64,000 nucleotides of DNA from Rhabdophis nuchalis (GCA_039707465.1 CM077643.1:246803919-246867918), one strand, 5' to 3'. Counted from the stretch's first letter, positions 47,791 to 59,295 are shown. Translations and numbers: made by a program. The notes: generated by a model from the letters alone, not told the origin.

Positions 47791-48128
47791 GGGGGGGGTA
47801 ATTTGCCTCTTCAAAACCTTGGTGCATCTTATACTCCGAAAAATACGGTAGCTTGCAGTTTTGGATTGGACCTGGTTCTAGAGGCAAGGGAAGAGGGGGG
47901 GGGGGCTTGGTAGTGTCTTAGCAAAAAGCTTTTTTTCTTTTTGTTATTGTTTTTGTAGTTGATTCTAGGAAATGCAAAACCCTGCACTTAAACATCGTTA
48001 ACAACCTGTATCGTTCTTGACATTTCCTCCAATTCCACTATGAAGCATAATTTTAAAAAAAAGAGGGAGCAGGGTGGCATGGGTTACCATGGGTTGCTAT
48101 TATGGATGCCATAAATAGCAGAGGCCTC

Positions 48129-49007
48129 GGAGACTTCACTTCCGACTTTTGACGGCGACGGACGGGCTTTGAGCTTTGTCCGCCAATGCCTTTCTAGCGG
48201 GCCCTTTTGGGGGCACAAGGAGCCCTTGAGGGGCTTCTTGCCGAAACAGGCGGCTTGTCGGGACCCCCAGTCTGTCGGCAGTCGGCGGGGGGTACCCTGA
48301 CCTCACCCCAGGCGTTGGGATGTTGCAGAGGGGGGGCAAACACTTGCCTCTTCACCTGATGATTTTCGGAGGTAATATTCTAATTTGAACGAGTGACTGG
48401 AATGCCAGCGATGGAGAGGCACCCCCAAACTCCTTGGATGACCGTTGAAAGCCAGGCGGCAGAAGGCATGTGAGTTTTGTTCAACAACTTAATGAGAAAA
48501 AGAGGGGGGAGTTTTTTCTTCTTAACCCCTCCTCGAAACAAGCGGCAACCAAGCGTTCTCCCGGACAGGGAGAAGGGGGGGGGGAGGACCTAAACTTTGC
48601 CATTTGAACTAACTTACTGGGAAAGTGGATTGACAGTGATAACAACGCATTACAGAGCAACTTTAAAGACTTAACTTTAGCTCTCACTCTCTCTCCCTGC
48701 GGGAAGTGGGGCAAAAATGGCTTCTCTTTGTTCTACTATCAAAACTTTCTCTCCCCTGTGGAAAACCCCGCTGGCAGCCATTTAAGAAAGAACAATTCTT
48801 GTCTTTGTGTGCTTACCCCAGGGGGGCTCTCTGCCCCTCCAGCGTGTGGATTCTCTGAATAATGACAGTAAAATATCTCTTTTTCTTCTCTTTTAAAATT
48901 GGAACTAACGAATTTGGACTTGGATCCTTCCTGACTTTGTGAGCCTCTCCACCTTGTTTTGCTCTTGGACGCCATTTTCTGTTCTCTGCTACTTTTGAAT
49001 TGTGACA
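48129..49007 (+). promoter_or_regulatory. Putative 5'UTR/internal promoter of the half-L1
   Basis: A moderately GC-rich region with CpGs near its start (cttttgacggcgacggacggg). It lies between the left duplication and the ORF1 start. Internal promoter activity is inferred from L1 organisation. Confidence 0.5.
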
Positions 49008-49958
49008 ATGGGTCCTAAAAAAACCCCAATGGGAAAGCCTACATCTGCTTCTTCGTCTGCCCCCGCGTCGGTCGATTCTAGCCCTGCTACCCAGCAAACG
49101 AAATTTACTTCTTTTTTGCAGAGAGAGGCAGCAGCAGAGACTTCGCAAGAATAATCTACGACTCAAATGTTACAAGAAATATTGAAAAGCATAAATGACT
49201 TGCAGAAACAATTGTTGGACTCTAGAGCAGATATTAAAATTGTTCAGCAGAGTACAACAGATAACAGAGACAAGATGGTTTCACTGGAGAAGAGAGTGGA
49301 TGAGGTGGGAGGGGAAGTTAAGGAATTACAGAAAAAAATCCTTGAGTTTCAAAATTATGTTTCTAAAACAGAATTTGAAAGAATGTCTCTTTTTCTTAGG
49401 TTCCAAAATAAACCAGAAGTACAGGATGAAAATATCAACGAAATTATGAGTGAGATGTTAGCAGAATACATTAAGAGAGACAAGGATCAAATATGGTGGG
49501 ACATAGAATTGGTATATAGAATTAATTCAGCATATGCCAGAACTCATAATCTTCCAAGAGAGGTCCATGTGAAATTCTTCAGAAAATCCACGAGGGAGGA
49601 AGTATTGAGAGCACAGAGGGGTGGGCCGCTGAGATATCATGATAAACATGTGACCATTCTGAAGCAAATACCAAAAAAAAAGAGAGAAATGAGAAAGAAA
49701 TATTCTTTTTTATCTAGAAAATTATATAATAAAGGAGTTTGGTTCAGATGGTTGATGCCAGAAGGAATGTTGATCTTCTGGGAGGGGGATAGAATTAATC
49801 TTAAAACACAAGCCGAGGCGGAAGCCTTTCTGAATAAACATATTTCCCTCCTAGGAGACACAGATAGCAGGGGCAGAGAAAAAACAGAAGAAGCCATGGC
49901 CCCACCGGGGGACAGGGGGGAGGAAACGATACTGACAAGGCTCAGATCGCAAAAATGA
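49008..49958 (+). pseudogene. L1 ORF1 (RNA-binding chaperone), one nonsense codon
   Basis: The likely start is ATG at 49008. The frame reads MGPKKTPMGKP with a Ser/Ala-rich head, hits TAA at 49152-49154 (codon 49), then continues in the same frame through Met 54 (49167) to TGA at 49956-49958, 316 codons in all. ORF1 proteins trimerise and coat LINE RNA. From 49167: coiled-coil heptads residues 1-68, RRM-like domain about 72-165 (MSLFLRF, LPREVHVKFFR), and the C-terminal domain about 172-223 (REMRKKYSFLSRKL to AEAFL), then a charged tail. A single C-to-T change (Q to stop) would explain the TAA. Internal initiation at 49167 would keep all domains. Confidence 0.85.
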
Positions 49959-50233
49959 GTTTAATGGGGTTAATATTATAGTTCTTGATACAGAAGGCAA
50001 AGTAAGATGAGATTGAACATGTGTTTGATACAATGTGAAAACCTGTTTCTGCTTTTCTTTCTACAGTTTGCTTTTTCTTCTTTTCTTTTAAAATATGAGG
50101 TGGGGGGTGGGCACCACTGCGGCCATGAAGCCACCAAAAAATTTTATGTACCATTTCCCTCTTTCCCTTGTATACTATTAAAAAACCAATAAAATTCTTT
50201 GAAACAAACAAAAAAAAAAATAGCAGAGGCCTC

Positions 50234-50651
50234 AAACAGGAACAATGCGGCCCGGCAGGGCACTCCTCTCGCCCCCAAGTTTAAGAGTTTCATCCTATGG
50301 AAGCCTATGGAAATTACCATAGCTGCAAACTTCCTTCCCTCTCCAAAGCTTTAGTGTTGATGGCATATAATCAAGGGATGGCATATCTCACCCCAACCAC
50401 AGAAACTGATGCTCTTCCCCCTTGAAACCCAAAAGGCTGTCCCAAAATGGAGGGAGAAATTGGAGCGGTCCAAAGAAGGGTCAGCCCCAGCCTGAGTTTA
50501 ATTGAGCCCGAGTTTAATTGAGCCAGTAGATCCCTTCCCTTTCATCAAAGCAACTGCAAGAGGAAGTTGTGCCTCTCTTCAAAGGGTCTATGGAGGGTCT
50601 ATGGAGATTCCAAGGGTCTATGGAGATTCTCAGTCATCCAGGTCATGGTTG
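50234..50651. other. Non-coding
   Basis: Continues the sequence that received the half-L1. A short duplicated gggtctatggag motif lies at 50583-50625. Confidence 0.5.
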
Positions 50652-50789
50652 TCCCAAAGGTGCTTCTTCAAGAGGCAACTGGGCTTTCTGGTTTTTCTTT
50701 GAAGACGTTTCACTTCTTGGATGAGAAGCAAAACCTCTTGAAAGAAAAACCAGACAGTTTAGTTGCTTCTTGAAAATACACCTTTGGGA
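50652..50789. repeat. Foldback repeat with 45-bp arms
   Basis: 50652-50696 (tcccaaaggtgcttcttcaa onward) pairs imperfectly with the reverse complement of 50745-50789. The loop contains gaagacgtttcacttctt. The arm recurs alone at 18176-18223, so it is a dispersed repeat. Confidence 0.7.
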
Positions 50790-51998
50790 CTTACCAATGG
50801 TGTCAGGTAGCATAGCCTGGCATAGTTGTAGTAAGCTCATCTTAAGCTTTATTCATTTTCCTTAAAAAGGACCTCAACTTTAGATCAACTGCACTAACCA
50901 GAATGTAAAACCTGATCAGAAAACCCAGAAAATGTGGCAATAGGATCTGTGGGCATTGTTGAAGCTTCAGAAGTAGGAAAAGTGGGAGGTGGAAGAAGAC
51001 ATCTGAAGGCTATAGACACATCTCAACTAGAAGAAAAAACAAAAGCCGAAGCCCCATGGAGGTTGAAGCCTGGTACAGTACCTATGGCAGAAAAAAGCAG
51101 ACGTAGCTATAAATGAACAGTAGGTATCCAGCAGTGAACATCAAACACAGATCTGAACTGAACCTCAAGGAATAAATTTGTGTGAGTTTGCACGTATTTT
51201 ACTCCAAAGAAGAATTTGCAACACCTTCCCCACAACTCCATGAGGGATACCTGCATATTCATCATAAAGAACTGTGTCAGGAACGGATTATGAGAAATGA
51301 ACCACATGGCACATACAGCCTGCAAGAACTGCCCATCCATCTAGCAGAATATTTTTATAGATTGATCAAACTAAGGACCTAGGTGACTGCAGGTTATCAG
51401 TGTATAGTCTGTGGGTTTTTAGATGTGACTATGGATCCTTCACTAGTAGTCTGTTGCCTGACATTAATTGGCTCTCATATAACTCTGAAAGAACCATCAT
51501 TATACAGGATATTGGTGTGAACTCAAAAAGACTTCATACATGCTTGGTTTAAGTGAAAGGACTGAACAAGAAGTAGGGTCTTTGAACAGAATTCCAAGCT
51601 TCCTGGAATGCCTGTCATCATGACTGAGTTTTAGGTACCTAATTATACATATCAAAGTGTCTTTATCTGGGGGGCAGCATCCTTCTATTGGACCTTGGCA
51701 TGTTTTAAGCAAAATTTGCTGACTAAAGTCACAATATCCATGTTCATAAATCAAACAAATCTGCTTAATTGACTGAAGCACAGGAAGTCATCTAAGGGAT
51801 TTGTTTATGTTCAGATCTTTTTCACTTTACTGATTACTGAAGACAAGTCACCCACCTTGAACATATTATAAACCAAGAATGAAAGCATATGCATAATTTT
51901 GCTCCGGTGCTCCGTGATATTACCAGATTTTTAAAAATCTTCTATAATACCAAGTATTCTAGAAGATTATGGCAAGTATGGCAGAGTATCACAATAAC
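50790..51998. other. Non-coding, nothing recognised
   Basis: No feature could be supported. Confidence 0.5.
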
Positions 51999-52095
51999 TT
52001 TTAAAACAGTCATTAGAGTTTTTAAGATAATTTTGGGATCATAGCTGTAGTCATGGCTCACTGTTATCTTAAAAACTCTAATGACTGTTTTAAAA
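51999..52095. repeat. Perfect 32-bp inverted repeat, 33-nt spacer
   Basis: Arm 51999-52030 (ttttaaaacagtcattagag then tttttaagataa) is the exact reverse complement of 52064-52095. No flanking terminal motif is seen. See findings. Confidence 0.95.
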
Positions 52096-52867
52096 CTTAA
52101 TTTAAGAAGTCTTAAGTCTTCCTTTATTTAACTTCTTTAATAATCCACTTGTGTTATTATATTATTACACTTGTAGCAACAGCAAAAGGTTTTGCTATAT
52201 TTGGAGACTAAAATATTCTATCAAACAATGAGCATCGTTTTTGTAAAGTCTTCCTTCAAATATCCTCCCTCCAGCCAGGAAAAGGAAAAGATGCTGCTGT
52301 GAGGAAGAAGTTGAATCGCTAACACTACACCCTTACATACAAAGACTCTTGCTGGGAGTATCTAGTATCTTAAATGTCCTCAATAATAAAGAGTGGAAAA
52401 CATTGCAGGAGTTAAAAATTACTTGCCATGTAGAAGAAAGGTTGTATCAGAACTGGGCAGTTCAAATTAGTTCCTCTAGGGCTACAACTGTCTGGTTTCA
52501 CATTTAAAGTCTCAATCTCTGGTAAGGCAAGCTGGGAAGAAACGACTGTAATAGAACTACCCTACAGTGAATGAAGTTAAGTGAGTCACACAGAGGCATA
52601 TGCTTTTATGGGTAGCAGCAGCAGCTTCCAGCCATTCTAGTAATCTAAAACAGCTTTAGTGCTGGTAGTTGTTTTATACAATATATTGGGCTCAAAACGA
52701 ATCCCTATCACCCTTTTGTAACACACAAACAAAAAGAGGCACATATTAACATGGCTCACATTTTAAGACTCGTCAGTCTTGAAGAGTACTTGACTCGGGT
52801 CAAGTTCACCCCGCCCACATTGTTAACATTTCAAAATGCATAAAGTCAGTTGTAGAGAACTACAAGA
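52096..52867. other. Non-coding, nothing recognised
   Basis: No feature could be supported. Confidence 0.5.
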
Positions 52868-52875
52868 GTTCTACC

Positions 52876-53157
52876 CAGTGGTGAAATCTAATTTTTTTGC
52901 CCACCGGTTCTGTGGCCGTGGCTTGGTGGTGGTGGTCATGTGACTGGGTTGGCATGGCCAACTTTTTTTCACTTTTTAAAGTATTTTTTCCTGCCTAGTC
53001 ACCCAAACCGGGTGCTTTAAAAAGTGGAAAAAGAGTTTCCCACAATTGCGCGGCTCACAGCTTGGAAGCTTTTTTTTACTATCAGTTCACAGGACCAGGG
53101 ACAATCACCCCTACCGGTTCAGTCGAACCACGCTGAACCGGGAGGATTTCACCCCTG
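52876..53157 (+). mobile_element. hAT MITE with perfect target duplications
   Basis: CAGTGGTGAAATC to GATTTCACCCCTG, flanked by GTTCTACC at 52868-52875 and 53158-53165. It is one of the best preserved members of its family. Confidence 0.92.
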
Positions 53158-53544
53158 GTTCTACCAACTATTCGCTTTTTAATTTACTATTCTGTGCTTT
53201 ACTTATCCAAGGAGCTAATTCAGATTCTTGGCCTAGTTCTTTTCTTTCACCACTATAGAAAGAAGTAAAAAAAGGTTCTCCAAACTGTTTTCTCGGAGCT
53301 GAACAAATTGCTGTTATGATCGTAGAGAAGGATCCCATCCTCCATGTTCTATCCAAATCTTTTTGTGGCCCACCAGCTGCCAGACTCAGATGACTAGGAG
53401 GTTGGGGAGGAACTTGGGCCAGTTCTGGAGCCTGGGGAAGGCTCTGATGGATGCTTGGCCTCAGACACAGAGATAGAGCCAGGGCAGTCCAACGTTTTCC
53501 AGCCACCAGAGAGGCAGTTGCCTTTGGAGGCTGGGTAAACCTGG

Positions 53545-54100
53545 GGACCACCAGGTTTACCCACGTTACACCGCTCTTGCGCGAGCTGCACTGGCTACCT
53601 GTCGTCTTCCGGGTGCGCTTCAAGGTGTTAGTTATCATCTTCAAAGCGCTCCATGGCTCGGGACCTAGCTATCTGCGAGATCGGATCCTGCCCCACACAT
53701 CCTCACGACCGATTCGCTCCCACAGAGAGGGGCTTCTCCGGGTGCCGTCCACTAGACTTTGTCAGCGGGCGACGCCCAGGGGAAGGGCGCTCTCTGTGGC
53801 GGGCCCGGCCCTCTGGAACGACCTTCCCCCTGATATTAGAATGACCACTGACCTCCGCTCCTTCTGTGTAAAATTGAAGACCTATCTCTTTCGACTGGCC
53901 GGCCTTGAATAGTTCTCTCTGTCTATTGATTCCAAATATTTTAATGGGTTCTTAATCTTATATTTTTAGCACGGGTAATACTGTTTAATTCTATTTTAAA
54001 GTATGTATTTTGTATTTATTGTATATTGTTTTTAGCTTTGCCTGTGCACCGCCCCGGGTCCCTGTGGGGAGAGGGTGCGGTTAATAAATTTGAATTTGAA
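53545..54100 (+). mobile_element. L2 LINE 3' tail, second subfamily
   Basis: The last 115 or so codons of ORF2 (to 53912), 3'UTR and stem gcaccgccccgggtcc-gagggtgcggttaataaat. The 5' junction carries a 13-bp perfect hairpin. The tail ends in (TTTGAA)n. Confidence 0.9.
53556..53912 (+). pseudogene. L2 ORF2 C-terminal remnant, open
   Basis: Reads THVTPLLRELHWLPVVFRVR, FKALHGSGPSYLRDRILPHT, RLCQRATPRGRALSVAGPAL and ends FRLAGLE. No stop or frameshift over the preserved part, so a recent but 5'-truncated copy. The ATG at 53451 lies in flanking DNA. Confidence 0.88.
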
Positions 54101-54555
54101 TTTGAGATAAGTGAGGAAGAACAGCTAGAGCCTGTTCCAGATGCACATATACGCAGAGCAGTTAGGAGAACAACGGAGGACAAGAAGTCAACTCGGGAAG
54201 CAAAGCACACATTGATGCTGAATGCCCCCTCCCTGGCTGGGGAATAAATAGAAGGAAAGGGGAGCGGTTGTTGTAGGAGACAACAGTTCGTATTTCTGAA
54301 GATTTTGCTCCTTGTGCTTCCTGCATCAAAGACTGCTTGCCAGAACTTAATTTGTAGCCTTTCCACTGGGAGTTCAAGGCCTTGCAATTATCGCAAAGAA
54401 CTGATAAGGTCTGTTGCTGCATTTAACTCCTTGCAGGACTCTTGCTTGGACTTTTCGATGGGTGAATGCCATTAATTCACAAGAGGTAAATAAAGAGGGG
54501 GTTTTCGTGACAAGGAGTCTGTTTCTTGCTTCTGCGAAGGCTGGGTCTGAACAGA

Positions 54556-55148
54556 TCTATTATACATAAAGATAATACACATTCTAACATTACTATAGCT
54601 AGGCTTTTCTATGCTATGTTCCACATTTGGTTTTATGCAACATCAGAGGACGCTTTCCCTAAAATGTTGTCCCCAGAGGGTGTCTACACTCTAACATGGT
54701 GTTATTCAGGGTGTTAAACTAAATTTAATGCTTTCACAATATTTATGCCACATATTTCAATTGATCCTACTACTCCTTATTAATATGACTTGCTATTAAA
54801 CTTTTGCCTGATCCTTGGAAATAATTATTATTGGTCCTATATTATTCCTGTTAGCTTTTCTTGCTTTTGGTGTACTCGTTAATATTTGGTATTTTTTATT
54901 TTTACTCTGCAAAATCACTTTACGTTTAATAAACAGAAAAACAATATGAGTTATTGTTTGAAATTGTACCTTTAAAAGTCTATGGACCCAAGACACATGA
55001 ACAAAACATACACTTAAATGCCTCCATGGCAAAATAGCCAAGGCCAACTGTGTACTGTGCTCAAGAAAAAAATGAGAAAACAATACATGAACAAAAATCA
55101 AGAACAGCAACATAAAGAGCAACATAGCTTGTTTTACATTCAGGAGCA
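54556..55148. other. Non-coding, nothing recognised
   Basis: No feature could be supported. Confidence 0.5.
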
Positions 55149-55540
55149 CAGGTAATCCTCGACTTACAACATTCACTTAGTAACCGTTTGAAGTTACACC
55201 GGCACTGAAAAAAGTGACTTATGACCATTTTACACACTTATCACCACTGTAATGTCCCCATGGTAACATGATCAAAATTCAGATGCTTGGCAACTGGTTT
55301 ATACTTATGACAGTTGCCATGACTTGGGGTCATGTGATCCCCCTTTGCAACCTTCTGACAAGCAAAGCCAATGGGGATGCCACATTCAGTTAAAATCATG
55401 TTACTAACTTAAAAATTGCACTGATTCACATAACAATTGTGGCAAGAAAGATAGTAAAATGGGGAAAACTCACTTAACAAATGTCTCACTTAGCAACAAA
55501 AATGATGGGATCAATTGGGGCATAAGTCAAGGACCACCTA
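55149..55540 (+). mobile_element. MITE (AGGTAGTCCTCGACTTAC family)
   Basis: Starts caggtaatcctcgacttac and ends ataagtcaaggaccaccta. The interior tracks the 12165 and 59296 copies (gacttatgacc, cacatgatc-like, gcaaccttctgacaagcaa). Confidence 0.85.
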
Positions 55541-57769
55541 TATCAGATTCTATTCTAACACACCCTTCCATCTCTATTTCATAATATGAAGGTCAGTGGC
55601 ACGCCCCACAAAGCCATGGCATCTACAGGTCTTCAACATTTAATTAAAAAAAAGAGGAAAATAATCACCTAGGCTATAAGGTGAATTGAGTGAGGGGAGA
55701 ATTGCACAATGGGGCCTGGTACCTGAAAAGAAACCCACCTTAATCCACATATAAAAGCAAAAATTGATTTCAGAAATCTATGTTTGATATTCTCTTTTCC
55801 CCCTCCAACAAAAGCTTCCCTTAGCTGGAATCTGGTATGAGAAAACATCAAACAGCTTTACTGTGGCTGTGTTAAACATGTACCACCACTTTATTGCTGC
55901 TTAATAACAATTTTATATCACTGGAGTCAAAGAATATTCCTTTATTTAAAGAAAAATACACTGCATTTTATGAACATCATGAAATATCTGAACACATCTT
56001 TTTCTTTTTCCAGGGTGCTCAGCAAGAAAACTCATATTTACACCATATAACCACAAGATGTGTTTTCTCACCAGTATTCATCAGTAGTTATACATATAAC
56101 ACTAAAGCCTTTAGAAACTAATTTGAATTTTACACAACCATCCCATTTGGTTTCGTATAGATATAAAAAAATTATAACTCCTGCTGTTCTTGCCTGTTAC
56201 AAGATGAAATATTTCACTGTTACTTCCAACAAGCCCTGGGGCCAACAGGAAGCTTGAATTTCTTTTGATAGCGCTTTTGAGACATTTACATGTCTTACTC
56301 AAATGTGCTAATTCAGTTAAATCAACTTATGTGTTTCAAAATGTAGTTATTAGAACTGTTAAAATGTGTAGGATTAAACAAAAAAAACTAACAAAAAGGT
56401 TCAAGCTGTCAGGAGATTGTTCTTCCAATATACTGTAGGTATAAATAATACCTACAATACCTATATACCAATACAATACCTCTAAACAATATTGGAAAAT
56501 CCTCACTGATGAGGCTCAATGCAGTACAACCTGCAATAAAAATATACACAACTTCTAAGCAGCCTAGTGCACAGAAAAGATTTAACTGGGTTTTAAAACA
56601 TGATTTCTGTATACCTGTCACTCATTCTCTCTCCCATGAAAGAATGCACAAGTCACTAAGTGTAACAAAAGAAAACTGATTTAAACTATGAAATTATAGT
56701 ACTTGCCAACAGGCAAGAATTGGTAGCAATCAACTCAGTATTAAGTTTCCCTATAATTAATAAAATACCTTGAGATTTGCAAGTGTCTTAATATATTCTG
56801 CAGTTTCGATAGAGCCTTTTTGTGGTAGTAAGTAAAACAGAGCATTGTAGAAGAAAACTGGAATGGCTAGGACGTATGGAAGTCCATAGCTAAATATGTA
56901 TTTTACGGAAATGTACTGTACTTACATTGAAATGGTCAGAATAAATAGATTGTTTTCCTATTGTATTTGTTTAAATTCAAACTATTTCCTAGTAAAAACA
57001 AATCAACATTTGGCAGCTACACAACCTATACAACTGTTTGCCTCACATACCTCACAAACTTAGCAACATATAGAACAAGTATTCTGATTTTCACATGTCT
57101 GCATTTTTTTCAACATCCACAAAGGACAAAGCACACCAACTGTCTCTTGTGATATATTGTATTACATTTAATTAAAAAAAACCCTGATAGTTCCTAATCA
57201 ATTCTGAAATTAAACAAAATTCCAAATGATCATTACATATAAGCACAAAGTTTAATATCGTAATAAAAATTTAGCACCAATTGCAAGATGGTCTTTGTCC
57301 AGTAAGGTAACAGATTAGTTTTGCTGAAAACCTTATTCCAAAGTATTTCTTTTTCCATGCTGTCTTCATCCCAATGCTAATCAATCTTCAGTAGAGACTT
57401 TTCAAAGGCATAAAAATATATGCATATGGCAGGGAAGGAAGGGAACCAAACCAGAATACTAATGGACTCTTTACACTTTTTAATAGTTATGGGCCTCTGG
57501 TCTGGATTTCTATAAATGATAAATTTATAAATAGAACATGTTCTGCATACTGTTCCGGCATTGCTTTTCAAATGAAGGTTGATCTTTTGTCCATTACTAG
57601 TTCTCAACTGTGATAATCCATCTACTTTGATTTTAACCTAAAAAAAAAAAATCACAAGCAGATATATTAGAAAGAAAATATACATAATAATTTGTTCAGG
57701 TTTACTATGAAGACCTGCCTTTTTACAGAGACTTAATTTTTTTAACTTTCTAATTTTTTTATAGACCAT
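55541..57769. other. AT-rich non-coding
   Basis: 2.2 kb with no gene or named repeat that I can support. Confidence 0.5.
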
Positions 57770-58225
57770 AGAATAATACAGTTAGAAGGGAACTCAGAGG
57801 TCTTCTAGTCCAACCCCCCCCCCCCCCCGCTCGAGCAGGAGATCCTATACCATATCAGGCAAATTTGGTTGTCCAGTCTCTTCCTGAAAGCCTTCGGTGA
57901 TGAAACATCTACAACTTCTAAAGGCAAGTTAATCCATTGGTTGATTGGTCTCACCATTAGGAAATTTCTCCTTAGTTCTAGGTTGCTTCTTTCCTTGATT
58001 AGTTTCCAATCATTGTTTCTTGTCTTGCTTTTGGTGCTTTAGAAAATAATTTGACCCCCTCGTCTTTATAGAAGTCCCTCAAATATTGGAACACTGCTAT
58101 CATGTCTCCCCTAGTCCTTCTTTCCATTATACTAGATATACCCGATTTCTGTAACTGTTCATGTTTTAGCTTCCAGCCCCCTAATCATTTTTGTTACTCT
58201 TCTCTGCACTCTTCCCAGATTGTCC
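57770..58225 (-). mobile_element. CR1 LINE 3' fragment, old
   Basis: The plus strand reads gtcttctagtccaacccccc, then atttctccttagttctagg and cactgctatcatgtctcccc, the reverse complement of the CR1 C-terminus and 3'UTR. Numerous indels disrupt the coding sequence. Confidence 0.88.
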
Positions 58226-58431
58226 ACATATTTTATATTATTTTTTAATATTTTTAAATTTGTCTATCTAGCCGTAATTTCCATCTTTATTTATCTCTCT
58301 ATCAGAGACCTGCAATTCTTTAGTTTGGGTTTCCAAAGAACAGCCTATATTTCTACAATGAGATGACTGCATAAAGTTTCTATTAGGCTACAAAGTCACA
58401 GGAACAACACATAGCCACATATACTCTACAG

Positions 58432-58659
58432 CAGAAGTTCCCAACATTTTTTTGGCCATGCCCCACCTAAGCATCTCTAAAATCCTGATTCTACCCCCCT
58501 CCCCTATGACATAATTCTTACTTTACTCCAAATGTGAACTCTATTCATGCAGAGGAAGCCTAAAAGACCATTAACTTGGTTTAAACAAGGTTCAAATTGC
58601 CCCCATTAAAAATCAAATTGCCCCCCTGTGGGGAGTGGGCCCCATGTTGGGAACCACTG
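58432..58659 (+). mobile_element. hAT MITE
   Basis: Ends CAGAAGTTCCCAAC and GTTGGGAACCACTG; flanking 8-mers CTCTACAG (58424-58431) and CTCTACAA (58660-58667) differ by one base. Confidence 0.82.
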
Positions 58660-58667
58660 CTCTACAA

Positions 58668-59293
58668 AGTCATGTACATCTATGTGGACTGTACAGCCTT
58701 TCCCAAATAAGTGCATTTGTTATTCAAGAAGTAACGGAATTGAAATTCAATTGAGGGCTCTGGCATAGGAAAGGCTTACTGCGGCCAAAGAAAAGATGAC
58801 AGTAACAGGACTGGCTAAACTCGTATACATAGAAGAATGAGAAATATATTTGTAAATGTATATGGAATATATATTATTCCATATATGTATGTGGAATATA
58901 AATGTGTGTCTTCATATACATGAAAAAAGATGATTATTTCTAAATAAAAATGACCCCCCCCCCCCGGCCTTTTAATAGCCCTTTTCTACAAGTGAGCATA
59001 AATCAATTGTCCAAGCAATGCCAATCTTCTTGGACACTAATGAAATGAGCTTCTGACTAAATTCCATTTTCTTTCATTTATCTTTCAAATAACCAAGAAC
59101 ATTAGTGTCTGATCTGAATTGTGCACCTGTAAGTTTGCACTCATTCAGTCTCTTACTGACTTCAGAAATGAAGCAAAATTTCCTTGCATTTAAGTGGAAA
59201 AGAATTAAGAGGTACTGTCATCAGCATTCTAGTGGTACCAAATCCAAATAGACCAGATGTTATTCAACAGTTTCCAACAGCCACCACATCAAA
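58668..59293. other. AT-rich non-coding
   Basis: Includes a small imperfect palindrome (atatggaatatatattattccata, 58859-58884) and a C-run at 58955. No gene. Confidence 0.5.
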
Positions 59294-59295
59294 TA

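Larger units (their letters stand above)
46075..47850 (+). mobile_element. Large TIR element filled with minisatellite
   Basis: Left terminus TACCGTATTTTTCAGAGTATAAGATG and right terminus CATCTTATACTCCGAAAAATACGGTA are inverted repeats of about 25 bp, with TA at both outer edges. There is no transposase. The interior has a GC-rich part (46160-46320), a long pyrimidine-rich minisatellite (46600-47790) and a nested L2 tail. Confidence 0.75.
48113..50233 (+). mobile_element. HAL1-like half-L1: 5'UTR-ORF1-3'UTR, complete insertion
   Basis: The element (48129 to about 50217) is bounded by matching 14-16 bp duplications ending in tagcagaggcctc at 48113-48128 and 50218-50233, preceded on the right by a poly-A. 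It holds an 879-bp 5'UTR, an L1 ORF1 (49008-49958) and a 260-bp 3'UTR with AATAAA (50188), but no ORF2. Intact duplications at both ends and a full 5'UTR argue against simple truncation. Confidence 0.88.
53356..54555 (+). mobile_element. Possible LTR, split by an L2 tail
   Basis: The right part (54105-54555) has a TATA-like aataaata (54243), a start-like region, AATAAA at 54489-54495 and a TG-rich end (tctgaaca), as in LTR promoters and polyadenylation regions. The left part (53356-53530) starts TGTGGCCC. Boundaries and duplications are not certain; the opposite orientation, starting TGTCACGAAAACC at 54513, is also possible. Confidence 0.35.

Noticed and set aside
49167..49958. 263-codon frame as a host gene
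   Set aside because: Coiled coil, RRM and C-terminal domain in the L1 ORF1 order, inside an insertion with poly-A and target duplications.
53168..53644. 158-codon minus-strand frame
   Set aside because: Spans the junction of host DNA and an L2 tail in antisense; not a gene.
58859..58884. Palindromic atatggaa...ttccata
   Set aside because: Short and AT-rich; expected by chance in this composition.
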